Assembly (NCBI GenBank): GCA_963791615.1
Contig: CAWBTE010000017.1
Location: 1 to 64,000 of the forward strand
Source of the DNA: CAILZL01 sp963791615
GTDB taxonomy: Bacteria; Pseudomonadota; Gammaproteobacteria; Steroidobacterales; Steroidobacteraceae
Length of the DNA: 64,000 bases
Direction: 5' to 3'
In this document: positions 1-7,946 of the stretch, piece after piece
Position numbering within the stretch: position 1 is the first letter of the stretch
Layout: each line of letters starts with the position of its first letter
Program-made: the position numbers and the translations under genes
Notes under the pieces: model-generated
The model's input: the letters and a program-made list of their open reading frames with translations, nothing else
What the model was told of the DNA's origin: nothing
Databases searched by the model: none

Positions 1-127
1 CCGCCGTAATCAAGGCTTTCAGCGTCGGATACTTGTTGCCGAAGCGTGCGCCCAGATCGACGATGCCTTGGTCGGTGATGACGCCGTAGCTTTCCTTGCC
101 ATCGGATTTGAAGCTCAGATAACGCAT
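1..127 (-). CDS. Fumarylacetoacetate hydrolase family protein, N-terminal part (cut by window edge)
   Basis: The first 42 residues, starting MRYLSFKSDGKESYGVITDQ, read on the minus strand from an ATG at 127. The opening 'MRYLSF..DGKESYGV..D.GIVDLGAR' is typical of FAH-family hydrolases such as fumarylpyruvate, maleylpyruvate or acylpyruvate hydrolases, which split a 2,4-diketo acid into pyruvate plus an acid. The metal-binding core lies outside the window. It is the last visible gene of the minus-strand operon that includes the extradiol-type dioxygenase and HpcH aldolase, so a late step in ring-fission product breakdown fits. The family call is fairly safe; the substrate is not known. Confidence 0.7.
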   Translation of the reverse strand, partial: MRYLSFKSDGKESYGVITDQGIVDLGARFGNKYPTLKALITA

Positions 128-174
128 ATTTACTACTCCTCAATCTTCACTGGCTCAGGGGCAAGCTGATTTAC

Positions 175-265
175 TTGTCATTTCGAACGCAGTGAGAAAT
201 CTTGCAAGCGATTGGTAGTCTGGCATCCCGGCGAAGAAGGATTTCTCCCTTCGGTCGAAATGACA
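175..265. repeat. Interspersed palindromic pair, 'TCATTTCGA' family
   Basis: A left arm beginning GTCATTTCGAACGCAGTGAG and a right arm ending CTCCCTTCGGTCGAAATGAC face each other across a short spacer, between the FAH and SDR genes. Opposed REP-like arms with 'GAGAAATC' next to the conserved 'TCATTTCGA' end are typical of BIME-type intergenic repeats. The transcribed pair could fold into a long hairpin and affect mRNA stability. Confidence 0.7.
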
Positions 266-287
266 GCGGGGGTTGGTCGGACATTCC

Positions 288-1066
288 TTAAACCAGACCG
301 GCGTACGAACCACCGTCCAGTTGCAGATTTTGTCCAGAAACAAAGCCGGTCTGTGCGCTGCACAGGTAAGCACAGGCATCGCCGAATTCCGATGGCTCAC
401 CCAGTCGCTTGGCGGCAATGGTGGAAGCAATTTTAGCGCGCGCTTCTTCGCGCGTGATGCCTTCGGTCTTCATCATGCGTTCTGCCATGTACACCTGACG
501 ATCAGTGTCGAAGCGTTCCGGAAGCAGATTGTTGATGGTGACGTTGTCGGGGACGCTTTCACGCTGCACGGATTTGCTCAGCGCAGTCAGGCCAGCGCGT
601 ACTGCGGCCGACAGGCCCATCTGGATGCTCGGTGACTTCACCATGGCCGAGGTGATGTTGACGATGCGTCCAAACTTGCGCTGCGCATGCCGGGAATGTA
701 GTACTTGATCATCATCGCCGGCGCCAGCAGGTTGGATTCGAACGCGGCCTGCCAGTCGGCAATCGACCAGTCCTTGATGCGGCCCGGCTCGGGTCCGCCA
801 TTGTTGTTGACCAGAATGTCAGCCTCAGGGCAGGCGGCAAACACAGCTTCGCGACCAGCTTCGGTGTTGATGTCGGCCTGAATGATAGTCGGACGTTTGC
901 CCGTGATGCTTTCGATTTCGGCTGCAGCCGCTTCCAGCGGTTCCAGATTGCGGCCATTGATGTAGACGATGCAGCCTTCGCGGGACAGTGCGGTTGCACA
1001 GGCCTTGCCGAGGCCACGCGACGACGCACATACCAGAGCTTTCTTACCGGCGATACCAAGATCCAT
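288..1066 (-). pseudogene. Short-chain dehydrogenase/reductase, single frameshift
   Basis: Two overlapping frames together make one SDR of about 260 residues. The first (638-1066) starts MDLGIAGKKALVCASSRGLG, with the TGxxxGxG-type cofactor loop (here ASSRGLG) and the NNGG motif. The second (288-644) carries the helix after the active site, the 'RFGEPSEFG'-type motif and the usual C-terminal 'DGG'. One missing base near 682 would restore continuity through a GR-IVNITSA stretch. The catalytic Tyr and Lys seem replaced: after 'SAMVKSP' the next helix reads MGLSAAVRAGL, with no YxxxK. This places it with SDRs of the 3-oxoacyl-ACP-reductase type that lack the standard tetrad. It sits between FAH and VOC genes on the same strand. 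Decay or a sequencing error are both possible. Confidence 0.75.
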
Positions 1067-1084
1067 AACAGTTTCCTCTATTTC

Positions 1085-1160
1085 TCAGGGCGCGACTTTT
1101 GCTTTCAGGCGCGGATAAACGTTCAGAATGTTGTTGAAGAAAAGGTCCTGACGACTGTAC
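1085..1160 (-). pseudogene. Possible C-terminal remnant of an amidohydrolase
   Basis: On the minus strand, just after the VOC gene stop, a short reading frame encodes RQDLFFNNILNVYPRLKAKV and then stops. The 'F..NI..VYPRL' ending resembles the C-terminus of amidohydrolase_2 family proteins (compare 'IF.GNA..LYP' in the gene at 23116-23973). No N-terminal part exists in the window, so this would be a deletion scar inside the operon. The similarity is short, so the call is tentative. Confidence 0.35.
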
Positions 1161-2099
1161 TCAGTCCTTGCGCCGGGGTACAAACGGCGACGCATGCTTG
1201 GCAAAGCGCGGCGTAACCTTGTCACCGTGGTCATGCGCCATGTCGGAATCGACGCGATGCGAACCGAAGGCACTTTTCGCGGTCATCTGCTCAAGCGAAA
1301 TCCAGTGCTCGTGAATTTGCTCAAACGGACTCATCCAGTAATCAAACAGCTGCGAACCCAGCGCGTGCCGGTTGATGCCGCGGATGTGTTCGTATTTGCC
1401 CTTTCTTTGCAGATGATCATGCCCCATGAAGATGTCGTCGGATTTCTCGACCTCGAACGACACATGGTGCGCGCCGGCTTCAGGGTGGCGCACGACGAAG
1501 CTGATGTGGTGATCCACCGGCGTATCGCCGTGATCGAGACGTGAGAACACGCCGAGCCGGTTTGCGGGCGTGCCTGCGTAGATTTCGTCGGACGGGATCA
1601 GCTTCAGTTTCTTGTGGTACCAATCCAGCGTTGTGTCCATGTTCGGCGAGGTGATGACACCATGGCTGACACGCCGGATGCGCGACGGCCCGCGGCGGAC
1701 GCTGGCCCCTTCGGTGCCGCGGATGTGTTCACGCGGCGGTAGCGGCGCTACTTTCTCGCGTCCACTTACGATTTCAATTTCGAAGTTGTCGGGAGCGGAC
1801 AGGATGACACGCTTGCCGCCGCCGGGTTCGTTTATCTCCTCCACAGCCTTGGCGTCGCCGGACTTCACAAAGTCGTGCAATACGGATTCGTCAACGGCGT
1901 CGTAACCGAAAGCAATCGTGCCCGGCTCGCCCAGCTCCGTCACATGAATAAATGGCTGTTGATCGATCCCGCGCATGTACAGCCGCTTGCTGTCGCGATG
2001 CACCTTGACCAGGCCGAAGGCCTCGAGAAACTCCTGCATCACATCGAGATCGGGTGCGCGCAGACGCGCATAAGCAATACCTGTAATTGGCGAAGTCAT
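1161..2099 (-). CDS. VOC-family extradiol-type ring-cleavage dioxygenase
   Basis: A 312-residue protein with two tandem vicinal-oxygen-chelate modules (about 5-115 and 142-270), the length of catechol 2,3-dioxygenase or 2,3-dihydroxybiphenyl 1,2-dioxygenase. The likely Fe(II) ligands are His146 (VSHGVIT), a His of the HHVSFEV motif at 211-212, and Glu264 (QIHEHW). Their spacing matches the 2-His-1-carboxylate triad of type I extradiol enzymes. The last 40 residues are basic and His-rich, beyond the fold. It lies 10 bp after the decarboxylase-like gene and is probably translated from the same mRNA. Its closest relative in the window is the frameshifted gene at 24161-25151. The expected role is opening a catecholic ring; the real substrate is unknown. 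Confidence 0.8.
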   Translation of the reverse strand: MTSPITGIAYARLRAPDLDVMQEFLEAFGLVKVHRDSKRLYMRGIDQQPFIHVTELGEPGTIAFGYDAVDESVLHDFVKSGDAKAVEEINEPGGGKRVILSAPDNFEIEIVSGREKVAPLPPREHIRGTEGASVRRGPSRIRRVSHGVITSPNMDTTLDWYHKKLKLIPSDEIYAGTPANRLGVFSRLDHGDTPVDHHISFVVRHPEAGAHHVSFEVEKSDDIFMGHDHLQRKGKYEHIRGINRHALGSQLFDYWMSPFEQIHEHWISLEQMTAKSAFGSHRVDSDMAHDHGDKVTPRFAKHASPFVPRRKD

Positions 2100-2108
2100 A
2101 ATTTACCT

Positions 2109-3011
2109 TCAAGCAATGCCGGCGAGAGCTTCACGTACTGAGCCATATAACTCGTCGGTGGTGAAAGATTTCGGAATCAGTCCCTGCGCCACCGCATAGC
2201 GAATGCCGATTTCCACGGCGTTCTTTACGTTGGCGAAGCCATGTGGTTCCAGCACCTGCGCGCCGGGCTGTGGTTGGCCTTCAGCCGCCACACGACTGGC
2301 AATCAGCGACTTGTACACGGCGCGCACGATGTCCGGACGCGCATCAGCCAATTCCTTGCGAATCGCCACCATGTGATTGATCGGCACGGCCTTGTTTCGT
2401 GCGCTCCATTCCTGCGCCGCCGCTTTCGGATCATCGATCACTGTCGTCACGCGATCTTCGCCCTTGGGTTTGGCGCTGAACAGAATGGCGTCGACGTCAC
2501 CGTCGATCAATGCCTGCACCAGATCCTTGTCGCCTTCCATGCGTGATACCCAGGGTGGATCTTTGGCTTCGGCTACATGACCACCGCCCTTGACCAGCCA
2601 CTTCACCTGATCGGCCTTGATGCCGTAGTCGTCCATCAGGAAACCGCGCACCCAGGTCGGTGTGGTCTGCGAATAGGAGCGCATGGCCACTTTCTTGCCG
2701 TTCAGATCGCTGGCCTTGAATACATTGTCGGTACGACGCAGCAGGCTGCCGTGATGGAACTTGCCGTTCATCACGAACGGCAGCAACAGCAACGGCTTGC
2801 CCACCGAGCGGGCCTGCAGAAATGTTGAAAGCGCCAGTTCGCAGACGTCGTATTTCATCTCGCCGACTGCTGTCTTGAAACCCTGCATGGCGTCGTCAAT
2901 GGGAGCGATATCCAGCTCTGCGCCTTCAACCTGAATCGTTCCGGACTTGAGTCCGCTGGTCTTGGGGTAAGTGCCCAGCAGCGTGCTGAGGCGAATTTTT
3001 TCTTGCGACAT
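2109..3011 (-). CDS. 4,5-dihydroxyphthalate decarboxylase-like protein (copy 1)
   Basis: A 300-residue protein without a signal peptide. The pattern 'YDVCELALSTFLQAR...LLLLPFVMNGKFHHGSLLRR' and the later 'NGKKVAMRSYSQTTPTWVRGFLMDDYG' are characteristic of the Pht5/OphC family, which shares the periplasmic-binding-protein II fold but acts in the cytoplasm. Family members remove a carboxylate from 4,5-dihydroxyphthalate to give protocatechuate, though many relatives are loosely annotated as ABC substrate-binding proteins. It is one of two adjacent paralogues (the next is at 3034-3972), suggesting two related substrates or a heteromer. No ABC permease or ATPase lies nearby, which favours an enzyme over a transporter component. 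Confidence 0.65.
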   Translation of the reverse strand: MSQEKIRLSTLLGTYPKTSGLKSGTIQVEGAELDIAPIDDAMQGFKTAVGEMKYDVCELALSTFLQARSVGKPLLLLPFVMNGKFHHGSLLRRTDNVFKASDLNGKKVAMRSYSQTTPTWVRGFLMDDYGIKADQVKWLVKGGGHVAEAKDPPWVSRMEGDKDLVQALIDGDVDAILFSAKPKGEDRVTTVIDDPKAAAQEWSARNKAVPINHMVAIRKELADARPDIVRAVYKSLIASRVAAEGQPQPGAQVLEPHGFANVKNAVEIGIRYAVAQGLIPKSFTTDELYGSVREALAGIA

Positions 3012-3033
3012 GGCTTACTTTTAACCTTTCTCT

Positions 3034-3972
3034 CTAGCCTTTACGGGGATCAAAAAATGCGTCGGTCACTGCCGGCGCGTACTTGAGCAATTTCTGATTG
3101 TGGGCAAAGCGGATCAGCGCTTCGAGGCTTTGCAGGTTTTCTTCCAGACCATAGGGCAGCGGATGACCGACTACCTTGGCCTGCTTGAGATACCGCAGAT
3201 CTTCCTTGCTGGCAGATGCACCCGACTCGACCCGTGTCCAGTAGTTGTCACGCGCCTTCAGGAAAGCATCGAAGATATTCTTTGCCAGTTCGGGATTGTC
3301 CTTCAGTACGTCATTGCGCATGGCGATCACGCCATGAATGGGATAAATCTTGGTGCGGCGGTAATAATCCGCATCGCGTTCGGCGGCGTTGTCGAAGAAC
3401 TCGACCAGATCAAGCCCGCTGCCGTCACCGACGCCGGCAAGGCCAGCAAAGCCGACTTCAATTTCGCCAGACTGCATCATGCCGGCCAGTGTCTTGCCTT
3501 CAGGCGGGGTCTTCACATTGCCGGGCGGCACATAGGATTCGACGTGTTCAGCGTCATCCTTGTACCAGGTGATCTTGTCCAGATCGACGCCATACTCTTC
3601 AGCGAGAATACCGCGCGTCCATACCGGCGCAGTGACAGTGTAGGCACGCAAAGCAACGTTCTTGCCTTCCAGTTGCTTCGGCTGAGTAATCGATGAAGAA
3701 CGCAGACGCTGCAAACCACCGTGACGAAACTGTCGCGTCATCGGCAGCGGCAGTGCAGTAATCGGCGCGCCGGCCTCACGAGCCATCAAGTAAGTGGTCG
3801 GCGCCAGTTCGCAGATATCAAATTCGGCGGTGCGCGCCATGATGCGATAGGCATCGGGCATGCGATCGAAGTTCTTGAATTCGAGTTCAGCACCTTCGAT
3901 GGGCACCGCACCGGATCGGATGTCTTCAACCTGACCGTGCTTGCCGAGAACAATGGAGAATTTTTTATTCAC
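3034..3972 (-). CDS. 4,5-dihydroxyphthalate decarboxylase-like protein (copy 2)
   Basis: A 312-residue paralogue of the downstream gene, sharing 'FDICELAPTTYLMAREAG', 'ITALPLPMTRQFRHGGLQR' and 'LEGKNVALRAYTVTAPVWTRG'. There is no export signal. The start is GTG at 3972 (GTG AAT AAA AAA), 9 bp after the aldolase gene. The conserved Arg and His in FRHGGLQR are the residues one expects to hold a carboxylated aromatic. It lies in the operon with an aldolase and an extradiol-type dioxygenase, so decarboxylation of a hydroxylated aromatic dicarboxylate before ring cleavage is plausible. The alternative is a solute-binding protein relic. Confidence 0.65.
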   Translation of the reverse strand: MNKKFSIVLGKHGQVEDIRSGAVPIEGAELEFKNFDRMPDAYRIMARTAEFDICELAPTTYLMAREAGAPITALPLPMTRQFRHGGLQRLRSSSITQPKQLEGKNVALRAYTVTAPVWTRGILAEEYGVDLDKITWYKDDAEHVESYVPPGNVKTPPEGKTLAGMMQSGEIEVGFAGLAGVGDGSGLDLVEFFDNAAERDADYYRRTKIYPIHGVIAMRNDVLKDNPELAKNIFDAFLKARDNYWTRVESGASASKEDLRYLKQAKVVGHPLPYGLEENLQSLEALIRFAHNQKLLKYAPAVTDAFFDPRKG

Positions 3973-3981
3973 TGATCTTGC

Positions 3982-4845
3982 TCACTTACCACGCCCCGTC
4001 AGTTTGCGGCCCATGGCCAGGGCACCGAAGTCGCGCTTCGGATAACTCATCAGGAAGCGATAGCCTTCATTGATCACGCGTTGCACGTTCTGTTCCGTCA
4101 CATGCGGATTGCCGACCGGGATGTTGTAGGCCTTACCCACTTCCAGCACATGATCCATCAGGCGCAGCAGTTCGGGATTATCGTATTCGCGTGGGCAGCC
4201 CAGTTCCTGCGTCAGGTCGCCTTCGCCGATCAGCAGTACGCCGATGCCCGGCACGCGCTTGCAGATTTCTTCAAGGTTCTGGATGGCCACGGTGTCCTCG
4301 ATCATGAGGATGACGAGGGTTTCGCCTTCCGGCACCAGCGGCCACACATCGGCCTTCTTGTAGTAATCGCCCTGCGACAGGCCCCAGTAACGACTCGCGG
4401 CCATCGGCGCATCGCCACGCAGACCCGCAGGTTCGTAGTTCGGTTTGTCTTTGAGGCGCGGATAACGACATGCCGCCACCGCGTTATAGGCTTCAGCAGG
4501 CGTACTGATGCGCGGCCAGACAATGCCGTATGCGCCGAGATCCAGTGCCTGTTTGGCGAACCACTGATTCATCTCGCTACCACTGGGAGGAATGCGCACC
4601 AGCGGTGTCATCGGATTGGCAATCGAGCCCATCTGCACGATTTTCTGGCGCAGCATCAGGAACTGCATGGCTTCGCGCAGCGCACGGATGTCCCACGGAT
4701 TGTGTTCCATTTCGAAGATCACGCCGTCGTTGTCCGATTGCGCGAAAGCAACGGCATTCTCCACCTCCGGCATCATGAAGGAAGTGAAGGCAATGCCGGG
4801 CGATGTTTCCAGCGCACGAATGATGCCATTGAGTCGAAGTGCCAT
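3982..4845 (-). CDS. HpcH/HpaI aldolase/citrate lyase family protein
   Basis: A 287-residue TIM-barrel class II pyruvate aldolase. Visible motifs are 'DGVIFEMEHNPWD', 'TPLVRIPP', 'DLGAYGIVWPRI' and 'LVILMIEDTVAIQNLEEI', followed by 'GVLLIGEGDLTQELG'. In the family, the Glu of the IED-type motif and the Asp of the 'GEGDL' motif bind the divalent metal, and an Arg binds the pyruvate enolate. Members split 4-hydroxy-2-oxo acids into pyruvate plus an aldehyde or 2-oxo acid, the normal last step of meta-cleavage pathways, which agrees with the dioxygenase and FAH genes downstream. The gap to the propeller gene is filled by a palindromic repeat pair (4858-4926), so the aldolase may need its own promoter or mRNA processing. 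Confidence 0.8.
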   Translation of the reverse strand: MALRLNGIIRALETSPGIAFTSFMMPEVENAVAFAQSDNDGVIFEMEHNPWDIRALREAMQFLMLRQKIVQMGSIANPMTPLVRIPPSGSEMNQWFAKQALDLGAYGIVWPRISTPAEAYNAVAACRYPRLKDKPNYEPAGLRGDAPMAASRYWGLSQGDYYKKADVWPLVPEGETLVILMIEDTVAIQNLEEICKRVPGIGVLLIGEGDLTQELGCPREYDNPELLRLMDHVLEVGKAYNIPVGNPHVTEQNVQRVINEGYRFLMSYPKRDFGALAMGRKLTGRGK

Positions 4846-4857
4846 ATTGATGTGTCC

Positions 4858-4926
4858 TCGTAGGGGTCGTTCGCGAACGACCCTTTAAATGCATTTGTAA
4901 GAGGGCGGTTCTCGAACCGCCCCTAC
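4858..4926. repeat. Interspersed palindromic pair, 'GTAGGGG' family
   Basis: Two inverted arms, GTAGGGGTCGTTCGCGAACG and GGGCGGTTCTCGAACCGCCC, each a hairpin with TTCGCGAA or TTCTCGAA loops, separated by about 18 bp and opposed so that both outer ends read GTAGGG. The same element occurs at 27032-27098, 27933-28003 and, as a single arm, at 45042-45072. The TAG of its right end is the stop codon of the propeller gene, so the insertion fixed the end of that protein. Confidence 0.8.
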
Positions 4927-5984
4927 AGAATCGCTGCACAGAAGCCGTCGCCAGCTTCAGAAGGCAACTGCTTTTCGTTCCAGCTCTCGCAACGATCTTC
5001 GGTCCACATGATCTGGCCGCCGCGCGTGAGATAGATGGCTTTGTTCGCATCGGTGGCATGAATGTTCATGCTCATGATCGTGGACTTTGCGGTTACCGGT
5101 TGATCAACACGTTTCCAGGTCACCCCCATGTCAATGCTGCGATAGAACGCGCCGGCATCGCTGCGCGAGCCAATGCTCATCGGGATATAGAAGGTTTTCG
5201 GATCGTCAACGGCCATGCGCAGATCACGACAGTAGCTGAACGGCGCAAACTGGCCGATGTCGTAGTTGTGCCAGGACTTGCCCTTGTCAGGCGAGGAAAA
5301 CAATCCCATGCGGCAGGCAAAAAACACCACGCCGGGTTTTTCCGGTGAGATCACCACGGCGTGACCATCGAGGATGCCTTCGGTGAAATTGGGCGTGATG
5401 ATGGCGCTGTGCAGGCTTGGATTTTTTTCCGCCAGTTCGATCAGTCCATTGCTGGAGTCGTACCAGGTTTCGCCGCCGTCCTCACTGACAATCATGCCAT
5501 TGGTTTCGCAGGCGCCGAACATCAGGTCCGGATTGGTGGGATCAAAACAAATACGCATCAGGCGCGAAGTCACGCCTTTGGGGGCCTTTGAATAGTCACA
5601 CAGCTCGGGCATCGGGTCCTTGCTGCCGACACGGCGCCAGCTGCTGCCGCCATCGTCGCTGCGATACACGCCCACCGATGAGACGCCGGCGAAAATGACG
5701 TCTGGCTTGTTTGGGTGAATCGATACCGACCAGAACTCTTCGTTGTTGCTGGGCACATCCAGCTTGTTCCAGTTCGCGCCGCTGTCCGTCGATTTGTACA
5801 TGCCGGCGCGAGTGGCTGCGAACACGGTGCCGGGTTGGCCGGGATGCGCGGTCAGCGCCTGCACGCCCGTATTGAGCGGCATGCCGGCAGCCGGTTCCCA
5901 GTTGCCGCCATTCGCAGAGCGAAAAAGGGTGCCAAGCGCGCCGGGACGTGTGACCGCCGTGCCAACCAATAATACTGAGCTCAT
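4923..5984 (-). CDS. BNR/Asp-box beta-propeller protein (seven repeats), cytoplasmic
   Basis: A 353-residue protein. Seven Asp-box motifs (S-x-D-x-G-x-x-W type) are visible in order: RSANGGNW, KSTDSGANW, RSDDGGSSW, VSEDGGETW, SSPDKGKSW, RSIDMGVTW and WTEDRCESW. They are spaced 40-60 residues apart, as in a seven-bladed sialidase/sortilin/YCF48-type propeller; the last is degenerate. No signal peptide is present, whereas most Asp-box proteins are exported. The active-site Arg triad of sialidases is not evident, so it is unlikely to be a sialidase. It is the first gene of the catabolic operon, with a free 5' region up to the terminator at 6195-6234. The TAG stop is contributed by the adjacent repeat. 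A scaffold or enzyme role is open. Confidence 0.75.
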   Translation of the reverse strand: MSSVLLVGTAVTRPGALGTLFRSANGGNWEPAAGMPLNTGVQALTAHPGQPGTVFAATRAGMYKSTDSGANWNKLDVPSNNEEFWSVSIHPNKPDVIFAGVSSVGVYRSDDGGSSWRRVGSKDPMPELCDYSKAPKGVTSRLMRICFDPTNPDLMFGACETNGMIVSEDGGETWYDSSNGLIELAEKNPSLHSAIITPNFTEGILDGHAVVISPEKPGVVFFACRMGLFSSPDKGKSWHNYDIGQFAPFSYCRDLRMAVDDPKTFYIPMSIGSRSDAGAFYRSIDMGVTWKRVDQPVTAKSTIMSMNIHATDANKAIYLTRGGQIMWTEDRCESWNEKQLPSEAGDGFCAAIL

Positions 5985-6194
5985 AAAATTCTGTCCCCAG
6001 GAAAATCAGAGAGATACGCTTTTAAAGAATCGATTCAGGCGCGCTCCCGTATCACTCACTAGCTTACCTAACGGGTGCTGGCGTTGGTCATCGAAAAGTC
6101 GCTCAAGCCATAAGTTGCCCGCATGCCTGCTTCGGCCGATCAGTGTCCTCGGCAAGCTCTTTGATACCCAGATCCATCGCCTATGGTTGAAATG

Positions 6195-6234
6195 CAAAAA
6201 GACCGGATTCCTGAGTGAACCCGGTCTTTTTTAT
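6195..6234 (-). terminator. Rho-independent terminator
   Basis: AAAAAGACCGG and CCGGTCTTTTTT form an 11-bp-class stem around a roughly 14-nt loop. It ends in a T run on both strands, so it can act bidirectionally. It follows the stop of the GlcG-like gene (6252) by about 18 bp and shields the catabolic operon that starts at 5984. The 210 bp between it and 5984 hold no gene I recognise and are the likely promoter region for that operon. Confidence 0.85.
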
Positions 6235-6251
6235 ATTTAGCGCGTCAACTT

Positions 6252-6836
6252 CTACTTCAGCTGGCCCTTGATCTTCTCCAGTCCGATCAGCCCGCATTCC
6301 TCGTCGTGCCCGCCGGGCTCGGCGCCGCTGACGCCGATCGCACCGATGATCTCATCGCCCACCTTCAGCGGTATGCCGCCGCCGAAGGCCACGAGATTCG
6401 GGTCGGCCTTGACCTTGTCCGCAACCGCGATGTCCTGCTGTGCCTTGCTGATGAACTCGGAGGTCGGCGCCTTGAAGGTGACCGCAGAATATGCTTTGCG
6501 GATGGCGCCATAGCTATGCATGGTTCGCGAACCGTCGGGGATGTAGACGAGAATCGGCTCACCCACTGAGTTCACGACGGCAATGCCCAGTGGATACTGC
6601 TTGCAGGCTTCGGCGATGGCCTTGACGGCGGTCAGCGCCACCTCTACGGCTGGCGCACGGGCCGGCTTGGGCTGGGGTGGGCGCGGGGCCGCAGGCTGTC
6701 CAGTCGGGACGGCCGGAATGCCAGTACCGGCGGGTTTGCCGTTGTCGCCGGGCATGCCGCTGCCAGCCGCCAGTGCTGATGCTGTCGAAAACAGAAAGGC
6801 TGCCATCACGGCCAGCGTTGTATGACTCTGCTGCAT
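6252..6836 (-). CDS. Secreted GlcG/HbpS-type heme-binding-fold protein (DUF336)
   Basis: I place the start at the ATG at 6836 because it opens a good Sec signal peptide (MQQSHTTLAVMAAFLFSTAS, cut after ALA). The upstream in-frame ATG at 6968 adds a non-signal extension overlapping a gene relic. After a Pro-rich linker (about 35-60) comes the DUF336 domain. It has 'AIAEACKQYPLGIAVVNSVGEPILVY', 'MHSYGAIRKAYSAVTFKAPTSEF' and the ending 'LVAFGGGIPLKVGDEIIGAIGVSGAEPGGHDEECGLIGLEKI', all hallmarks of the family. Members bind heme or corrinoids, or act as accessory proteins in catabolic loci; the role here is unknown. The gene ends just before a strong terminator and starts beside a fragment of a substrate-binding protein gene. 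Confidence 0.8.
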   Translation of the reverse strand: MQQSHTTLAVMAAFLFSTASALAAGSGMPGDNGKPAGTGIPAVPTGQPAAPRPPQPKPARAPAVEVALTAVKAIAEACKQYPLGIAVVNSVGEPILVYIPDGSRTMHSYGAIRKAYSAVTFKAPTSEFISKAQQDIAVADKVKADPNLVAFGGGIPLKVGDEIIGAIGVSGAEPGGHDEECGLIGLEKIKGQLK

Positions 6837-6967
6837 GATCGTTCTCACTTTTGTATTCCCGGAAGATGCATGGATCTTACGCGCTATTATTGATTCGGCG
6901 CCAGTGTGAGCGTGTGAACTTGAATCAAGAATCAACGTATGCGGGATCGCATAACTCGATTCAGACA

Positions 6968-7231
6968 TCAGGTGCTGTCGATCAACTTGAGTGCATCCCG
7001 TGCCAGAGACATATCAACGACCTGATCAAGGGGCAGCATCGTTTTCTGAACGTTGAAATCGATATTGAGCTGCTGCATGTAACGGATTCGCTCCGGAGAA
7101 AGCAGCAGATCTGTTGCAAAGGGTTTGATCTTCTGCAGGATGTTCCACTCGCTTGCATGTTCCCGCTCTGGCGCGCTGGGGAATACCGCCCTGCGGGCAC
7201 TGAGGAAAGGGTCCTGTCCCGAGGGACTCGC
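6968..7231 (-). pseudogene. C-terminal fragment of an ABC-type substrate-binding protein (copy of 12392-13411)
   Basis: The frame ending at 6968 encodes about 88 residues nearly identical to the last 88 residues of the lipoprotein at 12392-13411 (for example SPSGQDPFLSARRAVFPSAP and then ASEWNILQKIKPFATDLLLS). DNA similarity stops abruptly at about 7231, after the codons for 'ASPSGQD'. No start or N-terminal domain remains, so this is a truncated duplicate. In both copies the next gene downstream on the minus strand encodes a secreted protein, showing that an operon end was duplicated. Confidence 0.85.
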
Positions 7232-7415
7232 AATACCGATCACTTTGCAAAGCTGGGATTGACGGTAGTTGATCCGTTTGCATGAGTACAAGGGAGCGGC
7301 TCGTCGCCCAAGCAAACAAAAAAGTCCTCGTGCATGTCGGAATTGCCTGGCCTCATTCGTCAAACAGAAGGCAACGTACAAAATTGTCGCCCTCGAACGA
7401 GCTGGAGCAACCGCC

Positions 7416-7835
7416 ATGACAAAAATGATTTTCATAAGCCTGCCTGTCACCGACCTCGCTGCGTCGATGACTTTCTATAAGGCCATCGGTTTTGTGAACA
7501 ACCCCCAATTTTCGGACGATACGGCTGCCTGCATGGTATGGAGCGAGGCAATTAACGTCATGCTGCTCACCCACGCCAAGTGGCGCACATTTACAACCCG
7601 CGCAATTCCTCCATCAACCATGAGCGAAGTTGCGCTTGCCCTGTCATGCGACAGCCGCGAATCGGTCGACGCCATGAACGACGCAGCAGCTGCAAACGGC
7701 GGAACAGCCGACATCAATCCGGTTCAGGATCACGGCTCCATGTACGGTCGGGACATGGCGGATCCAGACGGCCACATCTGGGGTGCGATGTGGATGGACC
7801 TGGCAGCAATCCCCTCTGGCGGCCAGAATAAATGA
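7416..7835 (+). CDS. VOC family protein (glyoxalase/bleomycin-resistance type)
   Basis: A 139-residue single-module VOC protein. I chose the ATG at 7416 because the fold begins there (MTKMIFISLPVTDLAASMTF). Further motifs are 'YKAIGFVNN', 'TRAIPPSTMSEVALALSCDS' and the closing 'YGRDMADPDGHIWGAMWMD', where the 'D.DGH.WE'-type strand normally carries a metal ligand (here replaced by a Gly/Ala context). This subfamily is usually annotated as predicted lactoylglutathione lyase. It is cytoplasmic, with no clear partner. The frame extends upstream to 7269, but that part has no similarity to the fold and crosses the edge of the gene relic. Confidence 0.75.
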   Translation: MTKMIFISLPVTDLAASMTFYKAIGFVNNPQFSDDTAACMVWSEAINVMLLTHAKWRTFTTRAIPPSTMSEVALALSCDSRESVDAMNDAAAANGGTADINPVQDHGSMYGRDMADPDGHIWGAMWMDLAAIPSGGQNK

Positions 7836-7946
7836 GGCCGACTGCACGTTGCCAAAGCGCTTGAGACGATTCTCAGCGGCGGCTTGGCGCATGCGCAGTG
7901 AATTTATCCAGACTGAAAGAACACGTTATGCGGCTGGAGAATTGAA

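Noticed and set aside
2109..3972. ABC transporter substrate-binding pair
   Set aside because: No signal peptides and no permease or ATPase nearby; the 4,5-dihydroxyphthalate-decarboxylase-like reading fits the context better, though the fold is the same.
6027..6036. GAATCGATTC palindrome as an operator
   Set aside because: Only 10 bp and likely by chance; no second copy in a comparable position was seen.
6006..6197. 63-codon minus-strand frame between the terminator and the propeller gene
   Set aside because: No ribosome site, no recognisable similarity and atypical composition; the stretch is better seen as a promoter region.
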